A stretch of DNA of 11,022 nucleotides from an uncultured bacterium (GTDB taxonomy: Bacteria > CAIJMQ01): assembly GCA_903821905.1 (NCBI GenBank), contig CAIJMQ010000108.1, forward strand, positions 1-11,022. Reading direction: 5' to 3'. Below the pieces are notes generated by a model. That model saw nothing but the letters and a program-made list of their open reading frames with translations, made no database searches and was not told the DNA's origin. Numbering within the stretch: position 1 is the first letter of the stretch; the number at the start of each line of letters is the position of its first letter. Of the stretch, positions 1 through 7,923 are shown piece by piece. A program made the translations under genes and the position numbers.

Positions 1-2786
1 GCATAAATAGTTTTAAAGCAAAGACAATATATAATTTTTTCGATGCAGCAGACGATAAAGCCGGTTTCCGGCGTGCGTTAGAAAGAATCTGTTTCGAAGC
101 AGAATATGCTATTGAGAAAGGATACTCTTTTATAATACTAAGCGACCGAGGAATTAATAAAGATAATATTGCCCTACCAATGCTTTTAGCTACAAGCGCT
201 ATCCATCAACACCTTGTAAGAAAGAATATACGTTCGCAGGTTGCATTAATAGTCGAAAGCGCAGAACCCCGGGAAGTTCACCATTTTGCACTCCTGTTTG
301 GCTATGGTGCAGACTGTATAAATCCGTATCTTGCATATGAAACCATAGAATACCTTATAAGAGAAAACGAGATGCGCTTAGATATTAAAACAGCATTTAA
401 GAACTACAATAAAGCATTAAAAGACGGCATATTGAAAATACTATCCAAGATGGGAATATCTACTCTTAGAAGTTATAGAGGTGCACAGATATTTGAAGCT
501 TTGGGTTTGGATAATGAGTTTATAGAAAAATTCTTTACAGGTACAGTATCACGAATAGGAGGAGTCGGTCTTGAAGGTATTGCAGATGAAACCATAGAAA
601 GGCATAAAGTTGCTTATATCCAAAGAGGTATAGCAGAATCCTATTTAACAAGCGGTGGAGTTTACCAATGGAAAAAAGACGGAGAATTCCATCTTTGGAA
701 CCCCGAGAGTATAGCAGCTTTACAGGATGCTACACGAAACAACGACTATGCCAGATATAAAGAATTTGCAAATATGATAAACGACCAGTCAACCAATCCC
801 ACAACTCTAAGGGGTCTACTTAAATTAAAGAAAGGAAATCCAATTTCTATTGATGAAGTTGACTCTGTCAGGGATATTATGAAACGTTTCGCAACAGGAG
901 CAATGAGTTTTGGTTCAATTTCAAGGGGTGCACACGAAACAATTGCTATTGCTATGAATAGAATCGGAGGCAAATCCAATACCGGAGAAGGCGGAGAAGA
1001 TCCTAATAGATTTATAACACTGCCTAATGGGGACTCGAGAAGAAGCGCCATAAAGCAGGTTGCTTCCGGAAGATTCGGGGTTACTATAAACTATCTGGTA
1101 AATGCGGACGAGATTCAAATAAAAATAGCACAAGGGGCAAAACCTGGCGAAGGAGGTCAACTGCCGGGACACAAGGTAAGCGAAATAATTGCACGGACCA
1201 GGTATACAACCCCGGGCGTTACTTTAATATCACCGCCACCACATCATGACATATACTCAATCGAAGATCTTGCGCAACTAATATTTGATTTAAAAAATGC
1301 TAATCCTAATGCGCGCATAAGCGTAAAACTTGTATCGGAAATAGGTGTCGGAACCGTTGCAGCAGGAGTTGCAAAAGGTCATGCAGATATGATTCTTATC
1401 TCCGGAGGAGACGGAGGAACGGGCGCATCTCCGAAAAGCTCTATAAGATATGCCGGACTTCCGTGGGAATTAGGTGTTTCTGAAACACACCAGACGCTTT
1501 TACTAAACAACCTGCGTTCCAGAGTCCGCATACAAACCGATGGACAAATGCGAACCGGTAATGATATTGCGATTGCAGCATTTTTAGGAGCTGAAGAATA
1601 CGGGTTCTGCACAGCCGTACTTGTTACAGTCGGCTGTGTAATGTTAAGACACTGCCATCTGAATAATTGTTCAGTCGGTGTAGCTACGCAGGATGATATT
1701 TTACAAAAAAGATTTAGAGGGAAACCAGAATATATAGTGAATTATTTTCATTTTGTAGCACAGGAACTCCGCGAGATAATGGCTGGTTTGGGAATAAGAA
1801 CTATAGATGAGATGATAGGAAGGACAGACCTGCTTGAAGTCGAAAAAGATATTATTCCTTTAAAAGCAAAGGGAATAGATTATTCCAAAATTCTGTATAA
1901 ACCGAACCTTCCTCGTAATGTCGGGCGATACTGTAAATCAAAACAGAAAAGTGGGCTCGACTATGTACTGGATAAAAAGCTTATAAAAATGTGTAAGAAC
2001 ACTTTTGAGAAAAATAAACCGACGAACATTTCGGTCGAAATTAAAAATACCGACAGAACAACAGGCGCAATGCTGAGCGGTGAAGTTTGTAAGAGATGCG
2101 GAGATGGCGTACTTCTGGAAAATACTATTAACTGCAAGTTCAAAGGTACGGCCGGGCAAAGCTTTGGTGCATTCCTCGCAAAAGGTATTACATTCGAACT
2201 GGAAGGAATGGCTAACGACTATGTGGGCAAGGGTATTTCCGGAGGAAAAATTATAATATACCCCGATAGAAAAACGGATTACAATCCCAACGAGAATGTC
2301 ATTATAGGCAACACTACATTTTACGGCGCAATATCGGGTGAGGCATATATATGCGGTCTTGCAGGAGAAAGATTCTGCGTAAGAAACTCGGGGCTTTATG
2401 CTGTTGTGGAAGGTGTTGGAGATCATGGTTGTGAGTATATGACAGGAGGAAGAATAATTGTCCTGGGAAAAACCGGAAGAAATTTTGCAGCCGGGATGTC
2501 GGGTGGAATAGCGTATGTATATGATGAAGATAAAATATTCAGAGATAGATGCAATAAGGACATGGTCGAATTAGAAAAGGTAGAAGATAAGGATAAAGAT
2601 ACAATATACCACTTGCTTAATAATCACTTTACATATACAAAAAGCCTGAAAGCAAAAAAAATTATAGAAAATATAGATGAGGAATTGAAAAAGTTCGTCA
2701 AGGTCATACCGATAGAATATAAACGCATCTTAGAAGAAGTTAAGATCGAAAAGAAACTCGGCTTGACGGAGGAATACGATGGGTGA
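1..2786 (+). CDS. gltB: Glutamate synthase large (alpha) subunit, 5'-truncated by the window
   Basis: This subunit makes glutamate from 2-oxoglutarate and glutamine-derived ammonia, using electrons delivered by GltD. The reading frame is open from base 3 to the TGA at 2784-2786 (927 residues). An ATG at 180 is internal, because the upstream codons continue the family sequence (a LSDRG motif just before it). About 600 N-terminal residues, including the Ntn-type glutaminase domain, lie outside the window. The visible order is the end of the central domain (to about 780), the FMN/2-oxoglutarate-binding barrel (about 800-1950; SFGSIS at about 906-923, NTGEGGED at about 978-1001, SGGDGGTGASP near 1400-1432), and the GXGXG beta-helix (about 2090-2560). 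Cysteine codons at 1635, 1653 and 1668 form the C-x5-C-x4-C pattern that binds the [3Fe-4S] cluster. No frameshift or missing motif was seen. The end overlaps gltD by 8 bases, as expected for subunits made together. Identity is very secure. Confidence 0.97.
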   Translation, partial: INSFKAKTIYNFFDAADDKAGFRRALERICFEAEYAIEKGYSFIILSDRGINKDNIALPMLLATSAIHQHLVRKNIRSQVALIVESAEPREVHHFALLFGYGADCINPYLAYETIEYLIRENEMRLDIKTAFKNYNKALKDGILKILSKMGISTLRSYRGAQIFEALGLDNEFIEKFFTGTVSRIGGVGLEGIADETIERHKVAYIQRGIAESYLTSGGVYQWKKDGEFHLWNPESIAALQDATRNNDYARYKEFANMINDQSTNPTTLRGLLKLKKGNPISIDEVDSVRDIMKRFATGAMSFGSISRGAHETIAIAMNRIGGKSNTGEGGEDPNRFITLPNGDSRRSAIKQVASGRFGVTINYLVNADEIQIKIAQGAKPGEGGQLPGHKVSEIIARTRYTTPGVTLISPPPHHDIYSIEDLAQLIFDLKNANPNARISVKLVSEIGVGTVAAGVAKGHADMILISGGDGGTGASPKSSIRYAGLPWELGVSETHQTLLLNNLRSRVRIQTDGQMRTGNDIAIAAFLGAEEYGFCTAVLVTVGCVMLRHCHLNNCSVGVATQDDILQKRFRGKPEYIVNYFHFVAQELREIMAGLGIRTIDEMIGRTDLLEVEKDIIPLKAKGIDYSKILYKPNLPRNVGRYCKSKQKSGLDYVLDKKLIKMCKNTFEKNKPTNISVEIKNTDRTTGAMLSGEVCKRCGDGVLLENTINCKFKGTAGQSFGAFLAKGITFELEGMANDYVGKGISGGKIIIYPDRKTDYNPNENVIIGNTTFYGAISGEAYICGLAGERFCVRNSGLYAVVEGVGDHGCEYMTGGRIIVLGKTGRNFAAGMSGGIAYVYDEDKIFRDRCNKDMVELEKVEDKDKDTIYHLLNNHFTYTKSLKAKKIIENIDEELKKFVKVIPIEYKRILEEVKIEKKLGLTEEYDG
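2768..2772 (+). promoter_or_regulatory. Ribosome binding site of gltD
   Basis: GGAGG lies six bases before the ATG at 2779 and inside the last codons of gltB. It supports this start although it puts gltD inside the gltB stop region (8-base overlap), and it suggests translational coupling of the two subunits. Confidence 0.75.
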
Positions 2787-4224
2787 CCCGAGAGGTTTCT
2801 TAAAAATAGCCAGGCAAACTGGGGAGTATAGAGAAATATCGGAGCGTATCCGAGATTTCAAACATGTTTCCAAGTTGCGCTCTGAAAAAAAATCACAGGA
2901 ACAAGCGTCACGTTGTATGGATTGCGGGACACCATTTTGTCATTGGAACTGTCCGATAGGAAACTATATTCCGGAATGGAATGATTATATGTTCCATAAC
3001 AACTGGCAAGCAGCACTCACTTTGTTAGCCGCGACAAACAACATGCCTGAGATAACAGGTAGAATATGCCCGCAGTTATGTGAATATGCATGTGTATTAG
3101 GTTTGAACGACGACGCCGTAACTATACGCGAAAATGAACTTGCAATCATAGAATTTGTTTTGAAGAACAAACTTATAAAACCAATTATTCCTAAACAAAG
3201 AACAGGCAAAAAAATAGCCGTTATTGGTTCGGGGCCGGCAGGTTTATCTTGTGCAGCGCAACTTAACAGAGCAGGTCACAATGTAGTTGTTTTTGAACGC
3301 GACAAGAAACCGGGTGGAATTTTGCGTTATGGTATCCCCGATTTCAAACTCGAAAAAAATATTATAGACAGACGTATTGATATATGGAAAAAAGAAGGTA
3401 TTATTTTCAAGACAGGCATAGACGTCGGCAAAGATTATCCTACTAATAAACTTTTAAAGGAATTCGATGCTGTATGCCTGGCGGGCGGCTGCCGAACTCC
3501 CAACAACCTCAACATTGAAGGAAGAAATCTAAAAGGTATACACTTTGCAATGGATTACCTGACTCAGGCAAATAAGATAGCATCAGGCGAAAAAATAATG
3601 CCAAACGAATTTATAAATGCCAAAGGAAAGAAAGTCATTGTTATAGGCGGAGGAGATACAGGTGCAGATTGTGTCGGGACAGCACATAGACAATCGGCTT
3701 CGCATGTAGTGCAAATAGAAGTCATGCCAAAACCTCCACAATGCCGCAGCGAAGACTATCCTTGGCCAATTTATCCTTTAATATTAAAAACATCATCCAG
3801 CCATGAAGAAGGATGCGAGCGCCATTGGGAAGTACTTACAAAACGTTTTATTGGAAACAAGGGTTTTGTAAAGAAGCTTTCATGTGTAAAGGTTGAATTT
3901 GCTAAGACGAAAAACAAGAGTTGCCCCGTGATGAAGGAAATTCCAAAAAGTAATTTTGAAATTGAAGCAGACATTGTTATTTTAGCTGTCGGATTTTCAC
4001 ATCCCGAGCATTCAGGTCTGCTCAGCGAACTCAATGTAGAACTTAATAAACGCGGAAATGTAAAAACTAACGATAATTATATGACTTCCGTTGAAAAGGT
4101 ATTTGCTGCAGGCGACACGAGAAGAGGCCAGTCGCTTGTAGTCTGGGCTATATCCGAAGGTCGACGTTCGGCCCATTCTATCGATAAGTATCTGATGGGT
4201 GAAAGCAATCTGGCTTCTATATAA
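2779..4224 (+). CDS. gltD: Glutamate synthase small (beta) subunit, NADPH-type
   Basis: This 481-residue protein oxidises NAD(P)H on FAD and passes electrons through iron-sulfur clusters to the FMN of GltB. An N-terminal cluster domain carries C46, C49, C54 and C58 (C-x2-C-x4-C-x3-C), then C97, C101 and C105. That is seven cysteines for two [4Fe-4S] clusters, so the eighth ligand is probably not cysteine, as in the related N-terminal domain of dihydropyrimidine dehydrogenase (inference). An FAD-binding Rossmann motif, GSGPAG, is at residues 150-155. A second dinucleotide fold for NADPH has GGGDTG at 290-295. The FAD-contacting FAAGDTRRG near 442-450 is present. Length matches the family. The N-terminus (MGDPRGFL) resembles Gram-positive/actinobacterial GltD more than the E. 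coli protein. It follows gltB with an 8-base overlap and a good Shine-Dalgarno sequence. Confidence 0.96.
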   Translation: MGDPRGFLKIARQTGEYREISERIRDFKHVSKLRSEKKSQEQASRCMDCGTPFCHWNCPIGNYIPEWNDYMFHNNWQAALTLLAATNNMPEITGRICPQLCEYACVLGLNDDAVTIRENELAIIEFVLKNKLIKPIIPKQRTGKKIAVIGSGPAGLSCAAQLNRAGHNVVVFERDKKPGGILRYGIPDFKLEKNIIDRRIDIWKKEGIIFKTGIDVGKDYPTNKLLKEFDAVCLAGGCRTPNNLNIEGRNLKGIHFAMDYLTQANKIASGEKIMPNEFINAKGKKVIVIGGGDTGADCVGTAHRQSASHVVQIEVMPKPPQCRSEDYPWPIYPLILKTSSSHEEGCERHWEVLTKRFIGNKGFVKKLSCVKVEFAKTKNKSCPVMKEIPKSNFEIEADIVILAVGFSHPEHSGLLSELNVELNKRGNVKTNDNYMTSVEKVFAAGDTRRGQSLVVWAISEGRRSAHSIDKYLMGESNLASI

Positions 4225-4227
4225 TAT

Positions 4228-4233
4228 AAAGGG
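4228..4233 (+). promoter_or_regulatory. Ribosome binding site of the PEP/pyruvate-binding gene
   Basis: AAAGGG sits in the 17-base gap after gltD, eight bases before the ATG at 4242. It supports that start, which also gives the expected N-terminus of the family (STGIKGLD at residues 3-10). Confidence 0.55.
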
Positions 4234-5335
4234 TTATTAAAATGATAAGCACAGGTATAAAAGGTTTGGATAGTGTAATTACAGGTTTAAGAGAAGGTGA
4301 TAATGTAGTCTGGCAGATAGACGATATAAAAGACTATGCTGAGCTGGTGAAACCTTTTGTGGAACAGGCTCTGAAGGAGAAAAGAAAAGTTGTATACATG
4401 AGATTTGCTTCGCATAAAGAGCTGCTTAAGCCCTCCCTAAAGATAAAGCGATACGAACTCAACGCATATGCCGGATTTGAATCTTTTGCCACAAAAGTAA
4501 ACAACATCATTACACAGGAAGGTGAAGGTACATATTATGTATTCGACTGCCTGTCAGAACTTCTTTCGGCATGGGCCACCGACCTTATGATAGGGAACTT
4601 TTTTATGGTTACATGTCCTTATCTTTATGAACTCAAAACTGTCACATATTTCTCGATATTAAGATATAACCATTCTTTTAAATCAGTAGCCAGAATACGC
4701 GAGACAACACAGTTATTGATAGATGTATACCACTGCGAAGGTTGTTTTTATATACATCCTTTAAAAGTGTGGAACCGTTATTCTCCCACCATGTTTCTTC
4801 CTCACCAGAGAGAAAACGATAAATTTATACCTATTACAGACAGCGTTAATGCCGTAAAATTACTTTCTTATATACACGAAAAGGGAGCCGAGAGCGCAAA
4901 AAGAAACTTGGATTACTGGGATCTCTTATTTATCGAGGCAGAGGAACTTGCCAGAAATAATACCTCCGAGAATAAAACAAAAAATATGGTAAAAAAACTT
5001 TGCAACATAATGTTAACAAAAAATAAAAAGATACTATCCTTGGCAATGCAACATTTCTCTTTAGAAGAACTTATAGAAATCAAATCCAGATTGATAGGAA
5101 CAGGGTATATTGGCGGAAAAAGCATAGGCATGCTTCTTGCCAGAAAAATCCTATCGGAAGACACGCCGCTTAATTGGCAAAAGCTTTCCGAATCCCATGA
5201 TTCATTTTATATAGGGTCGGATATATTCTATTCGTACATAGTGCAGAACCAATTATGGAAATTGCATATGCAACAAAAAACAGAGGGTGAATATTTCAGA
5301 GTAGCGAAAATTATTAAAGAAAAGATGCTTTATGA

Positions 5336-5341
5336 ACGTTC
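5336..5341 (+). other. Site of the -1 frameshift splitting the PEP/pyruvate-binding gene
   Basis: The upstream frame reads MLYER to about 5339. The downstream frame, closed on its left by TGA at 5333-5335, reads TFPEEIMEHFQQII from 5336, which is the natural continuation into the ATP-grasp domain. Adding one T to the GTTCCC run at 5338-5343 gives an uninterrupted ...YERFPEEIMEHF... and a protein of about 863 residues. No X-XXY-YYZ slippery heptamer or obvious downstream hairpin is visible, so a one-base deletion or a base-calling error is more likely than programmed frameshifting. Confidence 0.75.
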
Positions 5342-5343
5342 CC

Positions 5344-5348
5344 GGAAG
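5344..5348 (+). promoter_or_regulatory. Possible fortuitous ribosome binding site for the downstream fragment
   Basis: GGAAG stands five bases before the ATG at 5354. It could allow separate translation of the second fragment, but it also encodes the conserved PEE stretch, so it may be chance. Confidence 0.25.
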
Positions 5349-5353
5349 AAATC

Positions 5354-6832
5354 ATGGAACACTTTCAGCAGATTATAGAATATTTTGGCTCATCACCTAT
5401 TATAATACGCTCCAGTTCACTTCTGGAAGATAATTTTGGAAATGCATTTGCTGGAAAATATGAAAGCATATTTTTGGCTAACCAAGGAAGCCCCGAACAA
5501 AGATATATTCAATTTGCTGAAGCTGTAAAAAAGGTATACTCAAGCACTATGAACGAAGATGCCCTTGCATATAGGAAACAGAGAGGTTTAGATAAATCGG
5601 ATGAACAGATGGCGCTTTTGGTGCAAAGAGTTTCTGGAGCACCTCACAAAAATTATTTCTTCCCCGACCTTGCAGGAGTTGGTTTATCTCATAATATATA
5701 CATGTGGAATGAAAATATGAATCCAAAAGAAGGGATGCTCAGGTTAGTGTTTGGGCTTGGCACAAGAGCAGTTAACCGTGTTGAAGGTGATTATCCAAGG
5801 ATGGTTGCACTTGAGAATCCTTTACAAAGACCATACTCAGAGAAAGATGATTTAAGGAAATTTTCACAGCATGAAGTAGACCTTATAGACACAAAAGAAA
5901 ATATACTTAAAACTATTTCCTTTGAAAATCTTATAAATGAAAAATCTTATATGGACATAGACCGGGTAGCTGTAAAAGATGATGAGGCTATGCGCATGAT
6001 GAGTAAGAATAATACCGAAGATAAAGAATATTGGATATTGACACTTGATAACATATTTGGCGATGATACATTGATAGATACATTTAAAAATATATTAAAA
6101 TCGCTTGAGAAGAGTTACAGTTATCCTGTTGAAATAGAATTTACGGTAAACTTTGCAGAGGATAACACCTTCAAAATAAATCTACTGCAATGCAGGCCAC
6201 TCCAGACAGTAGGACTAGGGAATAGAGTTGAGATACCTAATCTTGTAAAGAAAGAAAATATACTCTTCGAGTCGCAAGGATATTTTTTGGGAGGCAACAT
6301 TTCACAGGGAATCCAAAGAATAATATATGTTGCCCCGGGGAAATATAGCAAGCTCGTATTATCGGACAAATATGAAATTGCCCATATAGTAGGTAAATTA
6401 AATAGCCATATAGAAAACCGGGAGAAGTTGCCGACACTTCTGATGGGACCAGGCAGATGGGGAACTACAACACCGTCTTTAGGCATACCGGTAAAATTCG
6501 CAGAAATAAATAATATAGCAGTCCTTGTGGAGATTGCTTTCCCGGAAGGTAATCTTATGCCTGAGCTGTCTTTCGGAACACATTTTTTCCAGGACCTGGT
6601 GGAAACAAATATATTCTATATTGCATTGTTTCCTGAAAAGAAAGATGTTATATTCAACGATAATTTTTTTAAAAAAGAGAAGAATTTACTTACAAAACTT
6701 ATACCTCAATCAGCTAAGTATAAAAATGTTATTGGTGTATATGATATAAGTAGCGAAGGTTTAAAAATAATGTCGGATATAATATCGCAAAAAATTATAT
6801 GTTTTTCGGATTCAAAAAGGACATCTAAATGA
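5354..6832 (+). pseudogene. PEP/pyruvate-binding (PPDK N-domain) protein, C-terminal fragment after the frameshift
   Basis: The second piece has 492 codons from ATG 5354, but homologous coding already begins at about 5336, so this ATG is probably internal to the ancestral gene. Residues 15 to about 160 hold the core of the PPDK/PEP-synthase ATP-grasp domain: the conserved arginine in PIIIRSSSLLED (15-26), FAGKYES (32-38) and FGLGTRAVNRVEGDYPR (133-149). The domain closes with VEIEFT (259-264) and LLQCRPLQ (277-284), matching the usual ...LQxRP end. Residues about 290-492 are a region I do not recognise, with GPGRWGTTTPSLG at 365-377 and LSFGTHFFQDL at 405-415. The phospho-histidine swivelling domain and the PEP-binding barrel of true PPDK/PEP synthase are absent, so neither of those activities should be assumed. 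The gene ends in a 4-base ATGA overlap with carA. Confidence 0.7.
6817..6821 (+). promoter_or_regulatory. Ribosome binding site of carA
   Basis: AAGGA, seven bases before the ATG at 6829, lies within the end of the preceding gene. It supports the start that creates the ATGA overlap. Confidence 0.6.
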
Positions 6833-7917
6833 AAGCGAAACTTGTTCTTGAAGACGGAACAATATGGGAAGGTTCCTGTTTCGGCGCAACAGGCGAAAGC
6901 TATGGCGAAATAGTTTTCAACACTAGTATGGCCGGCTACCAGGAAATCCTCACAGACCCTTCTTACAAGGGGCAGATTGTTGCTATGACATATCCTCTTA
7001 TCGGTAATTACGGGATAAATTCCGAAGACGTGGAATCAAGAAAACCATTTGTAGAAGGGTTTATAGTAAAAGAATACTCTAGAATTGCCAGCAATTGGCG
7101 TTCACAAAAAAGTCTGGATGAATACCTTAAAGAAAATAATATTATAGGCATTGAAGGAATAGATACACGTGCTCTTACCAAACATATCAGATTAAAGGGA
7201 GCAATGAGAGCGGTAATATCAACAAAAGATTTAAATGAGGACTCATTAATTAAAAAAGCGAAAGAATCTCCTGGATTAATAGGAAAAGATTTAGTTAAAG
7301 ATGTCACTTCTAAAAAATTACAGGTCTGGAATGAAAAGGGGAAATATAAAGTTATCGTGTTGGATTGCGGGGTTAAATTTAATATCTTAAGAGAATTAGC
7401 CAATAACGACTGCAAAGTAACTTTCCTGCCGGCTAAAACCGATGCAAAAACTATATTGGGTTTGAAACCTGACGGGCTCCTGCTTTCAAACGGTCCCGGA
7501 GACCCGGAAGGCGTTCCATATGTAGTGGAAACCGTAAAAGAATTATTAGGAAAGTTACCAATCTTCGGCATATGCTTGGGACAACAAATGTTGGGGTTGG
7601 CTCTGGGCGGAAAAACATATAAATTAAAGTTTGGTCATCACGGAGCAAATCATCCAGTCAAAGATTTAAAAACAGGTAAAATTTACATAACCGTACAAAA
7701 CCACGGATTCTGTGTAGATATGGATTCTTTAAAAAAGGAAGACATTGAAATCACGCACGTAAATTTGAACGATAATACTTTAGAAGGATTTAAACACAAG
7801 AAATTCCCCGTCTTTTGCGTGCAATTTCATCCGGAAGCATCTCCCGGACCGCACGATGCACAGTATTTGTTTGGGGAATTTGTCAATCTAATGCAAAAAA
7901 CAAAAGCAAAGAGTTGA
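6829..7917 (+). CDS. carA: Carbamoyl-phosphate synthase small (glutaminase) subunit
   Basis: CarA hydrolyses glutamine and passes ammonia to CarB for carbamoyl phosphate, the precursor of pyrimidines and arginine. The 362 residues match the family. The N-terminal CPSase_sm_chain domain (1 to about 135) includes LEDGTIWEG and FNTSMAGYQEILTDPSY. A class I glutamine amidotransferase domain follows (about 174-357), with nucleophile C249 in GICLGQQ and the partners H334 and E336 in QFHPEAS. KFGHHGANHPV, a CarA hallmark, is near 268-278. The residue after CLG is glutamine where many CarA proteins have histidine (CLGHQ), a minor change that leaves the catalytic triad intact. The start overlaps the preceding stop as ATGA, and carB follows six bases after the stop. 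Confidence 0.97.
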   Translation: MKAKLVLEDGTIWEGSCFGATGESYGEIVFNTSMAGYQEILTDPSYKGQIVAMTYPLIGNYGINSEDVESRKPFVEGFIVKEYSRIASNWRSQKSLDEYLKENNIIGIEGIDTRALTKHIRLKGAMRAVISTKDLNEDSLIKKAKESPGLIGKDLVKDVTSKKLQVWNEKGKYKVIVLDCGVKFNILRELANNDCKVTFLPAKTDAKTILGLKPDGLLLSNGPGDPEGVPYVVETVKELLGKLPIFGICLGQQMLGLALGGKTYKLKFGHHGANHPVKDLKTGKIYITVQNHGFCVDMDSLKKEDIEITHVNLNDNTLEGFKHKKFPVFCVQFHPEASPGPHDAQYLFGEFVNLMQKTKAKS

Positions 7918-7923
7918 AAGTTT

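Larger units (their letters stand above)
4242..5378 (+). pseudogene. PEP/pyruvate-binding (PPDK N-domain) protein, N-terminal fragment before a frameshift
   Basis: This is the first piece (378 codons) of a gene interrupted by a -1 frameshift. Residues 1 to about 213 resemble a KaiC/RecA-type domain: the opening STGIKGLD, a Walker-B-like strand YVFDCLSELL at 99-108, and the conserved VARIRETTQLL at 149-159. There is no Walker A GKT/S where one would be expected (about 18-30), so this part probably does not hydrolyse ATP in the usual way. A lysine-rich helical linker follows (about 214-285). From about 286 (GTGYIGGKSIGM) begins the ATP-grasp N-domain of pyruvate phosphate dikinase and PEP synthase. 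Family-like sequence ends at E365/R366. The last dozen residues (SRKKSWNTFSRL) are an out-of-frame tail ending at TAG 5376-5378. The function is not known to me. The two halves could also be an assembly artefact of one intact gene. Confidence 0.7.

Noticed and set aside
180-182. ATG at 180 as the start of gltB
   Set aside because: The same frame is open to the left edge and encodes GltB-like residues upstream, so this methionine is internal.
1938-2426. 162-codon open frame on the minus strand within gltB
   Set aside because: It is antisense to the GXGXG domain of GltB and has no recognisable motif, so it is a shadow of real coding.
4225-4241. Promoter or terminator in the gap after gltD
   Set aside because: Seventeen bases is too short for a promoter or hairpin terminator, and it holds only a ribosome binding site.
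5334-5378. Programmed -1 ribosomal frameshifting
   Set aside because: There is no slippery heptamer or visible stimulatory hairpin. Family-like sequence fixes the shift within a few bases that lack any slippery run, so an indel or base-calling error is simpler.
6525-6749. 74-codon open frame on the + strand inside the PEP/pyruvate-binding gene
   Set aside because: It overlaps conserved residues of the main frame (LSFGTHFFQDL), and its translation has no family-like features.
7008-7571. 187-codon open frame on the minus strand
   Set aside because: It lies wholly inside carA, which has intact family motifs in the opposite frame, and its translation shows no recognisable domain.
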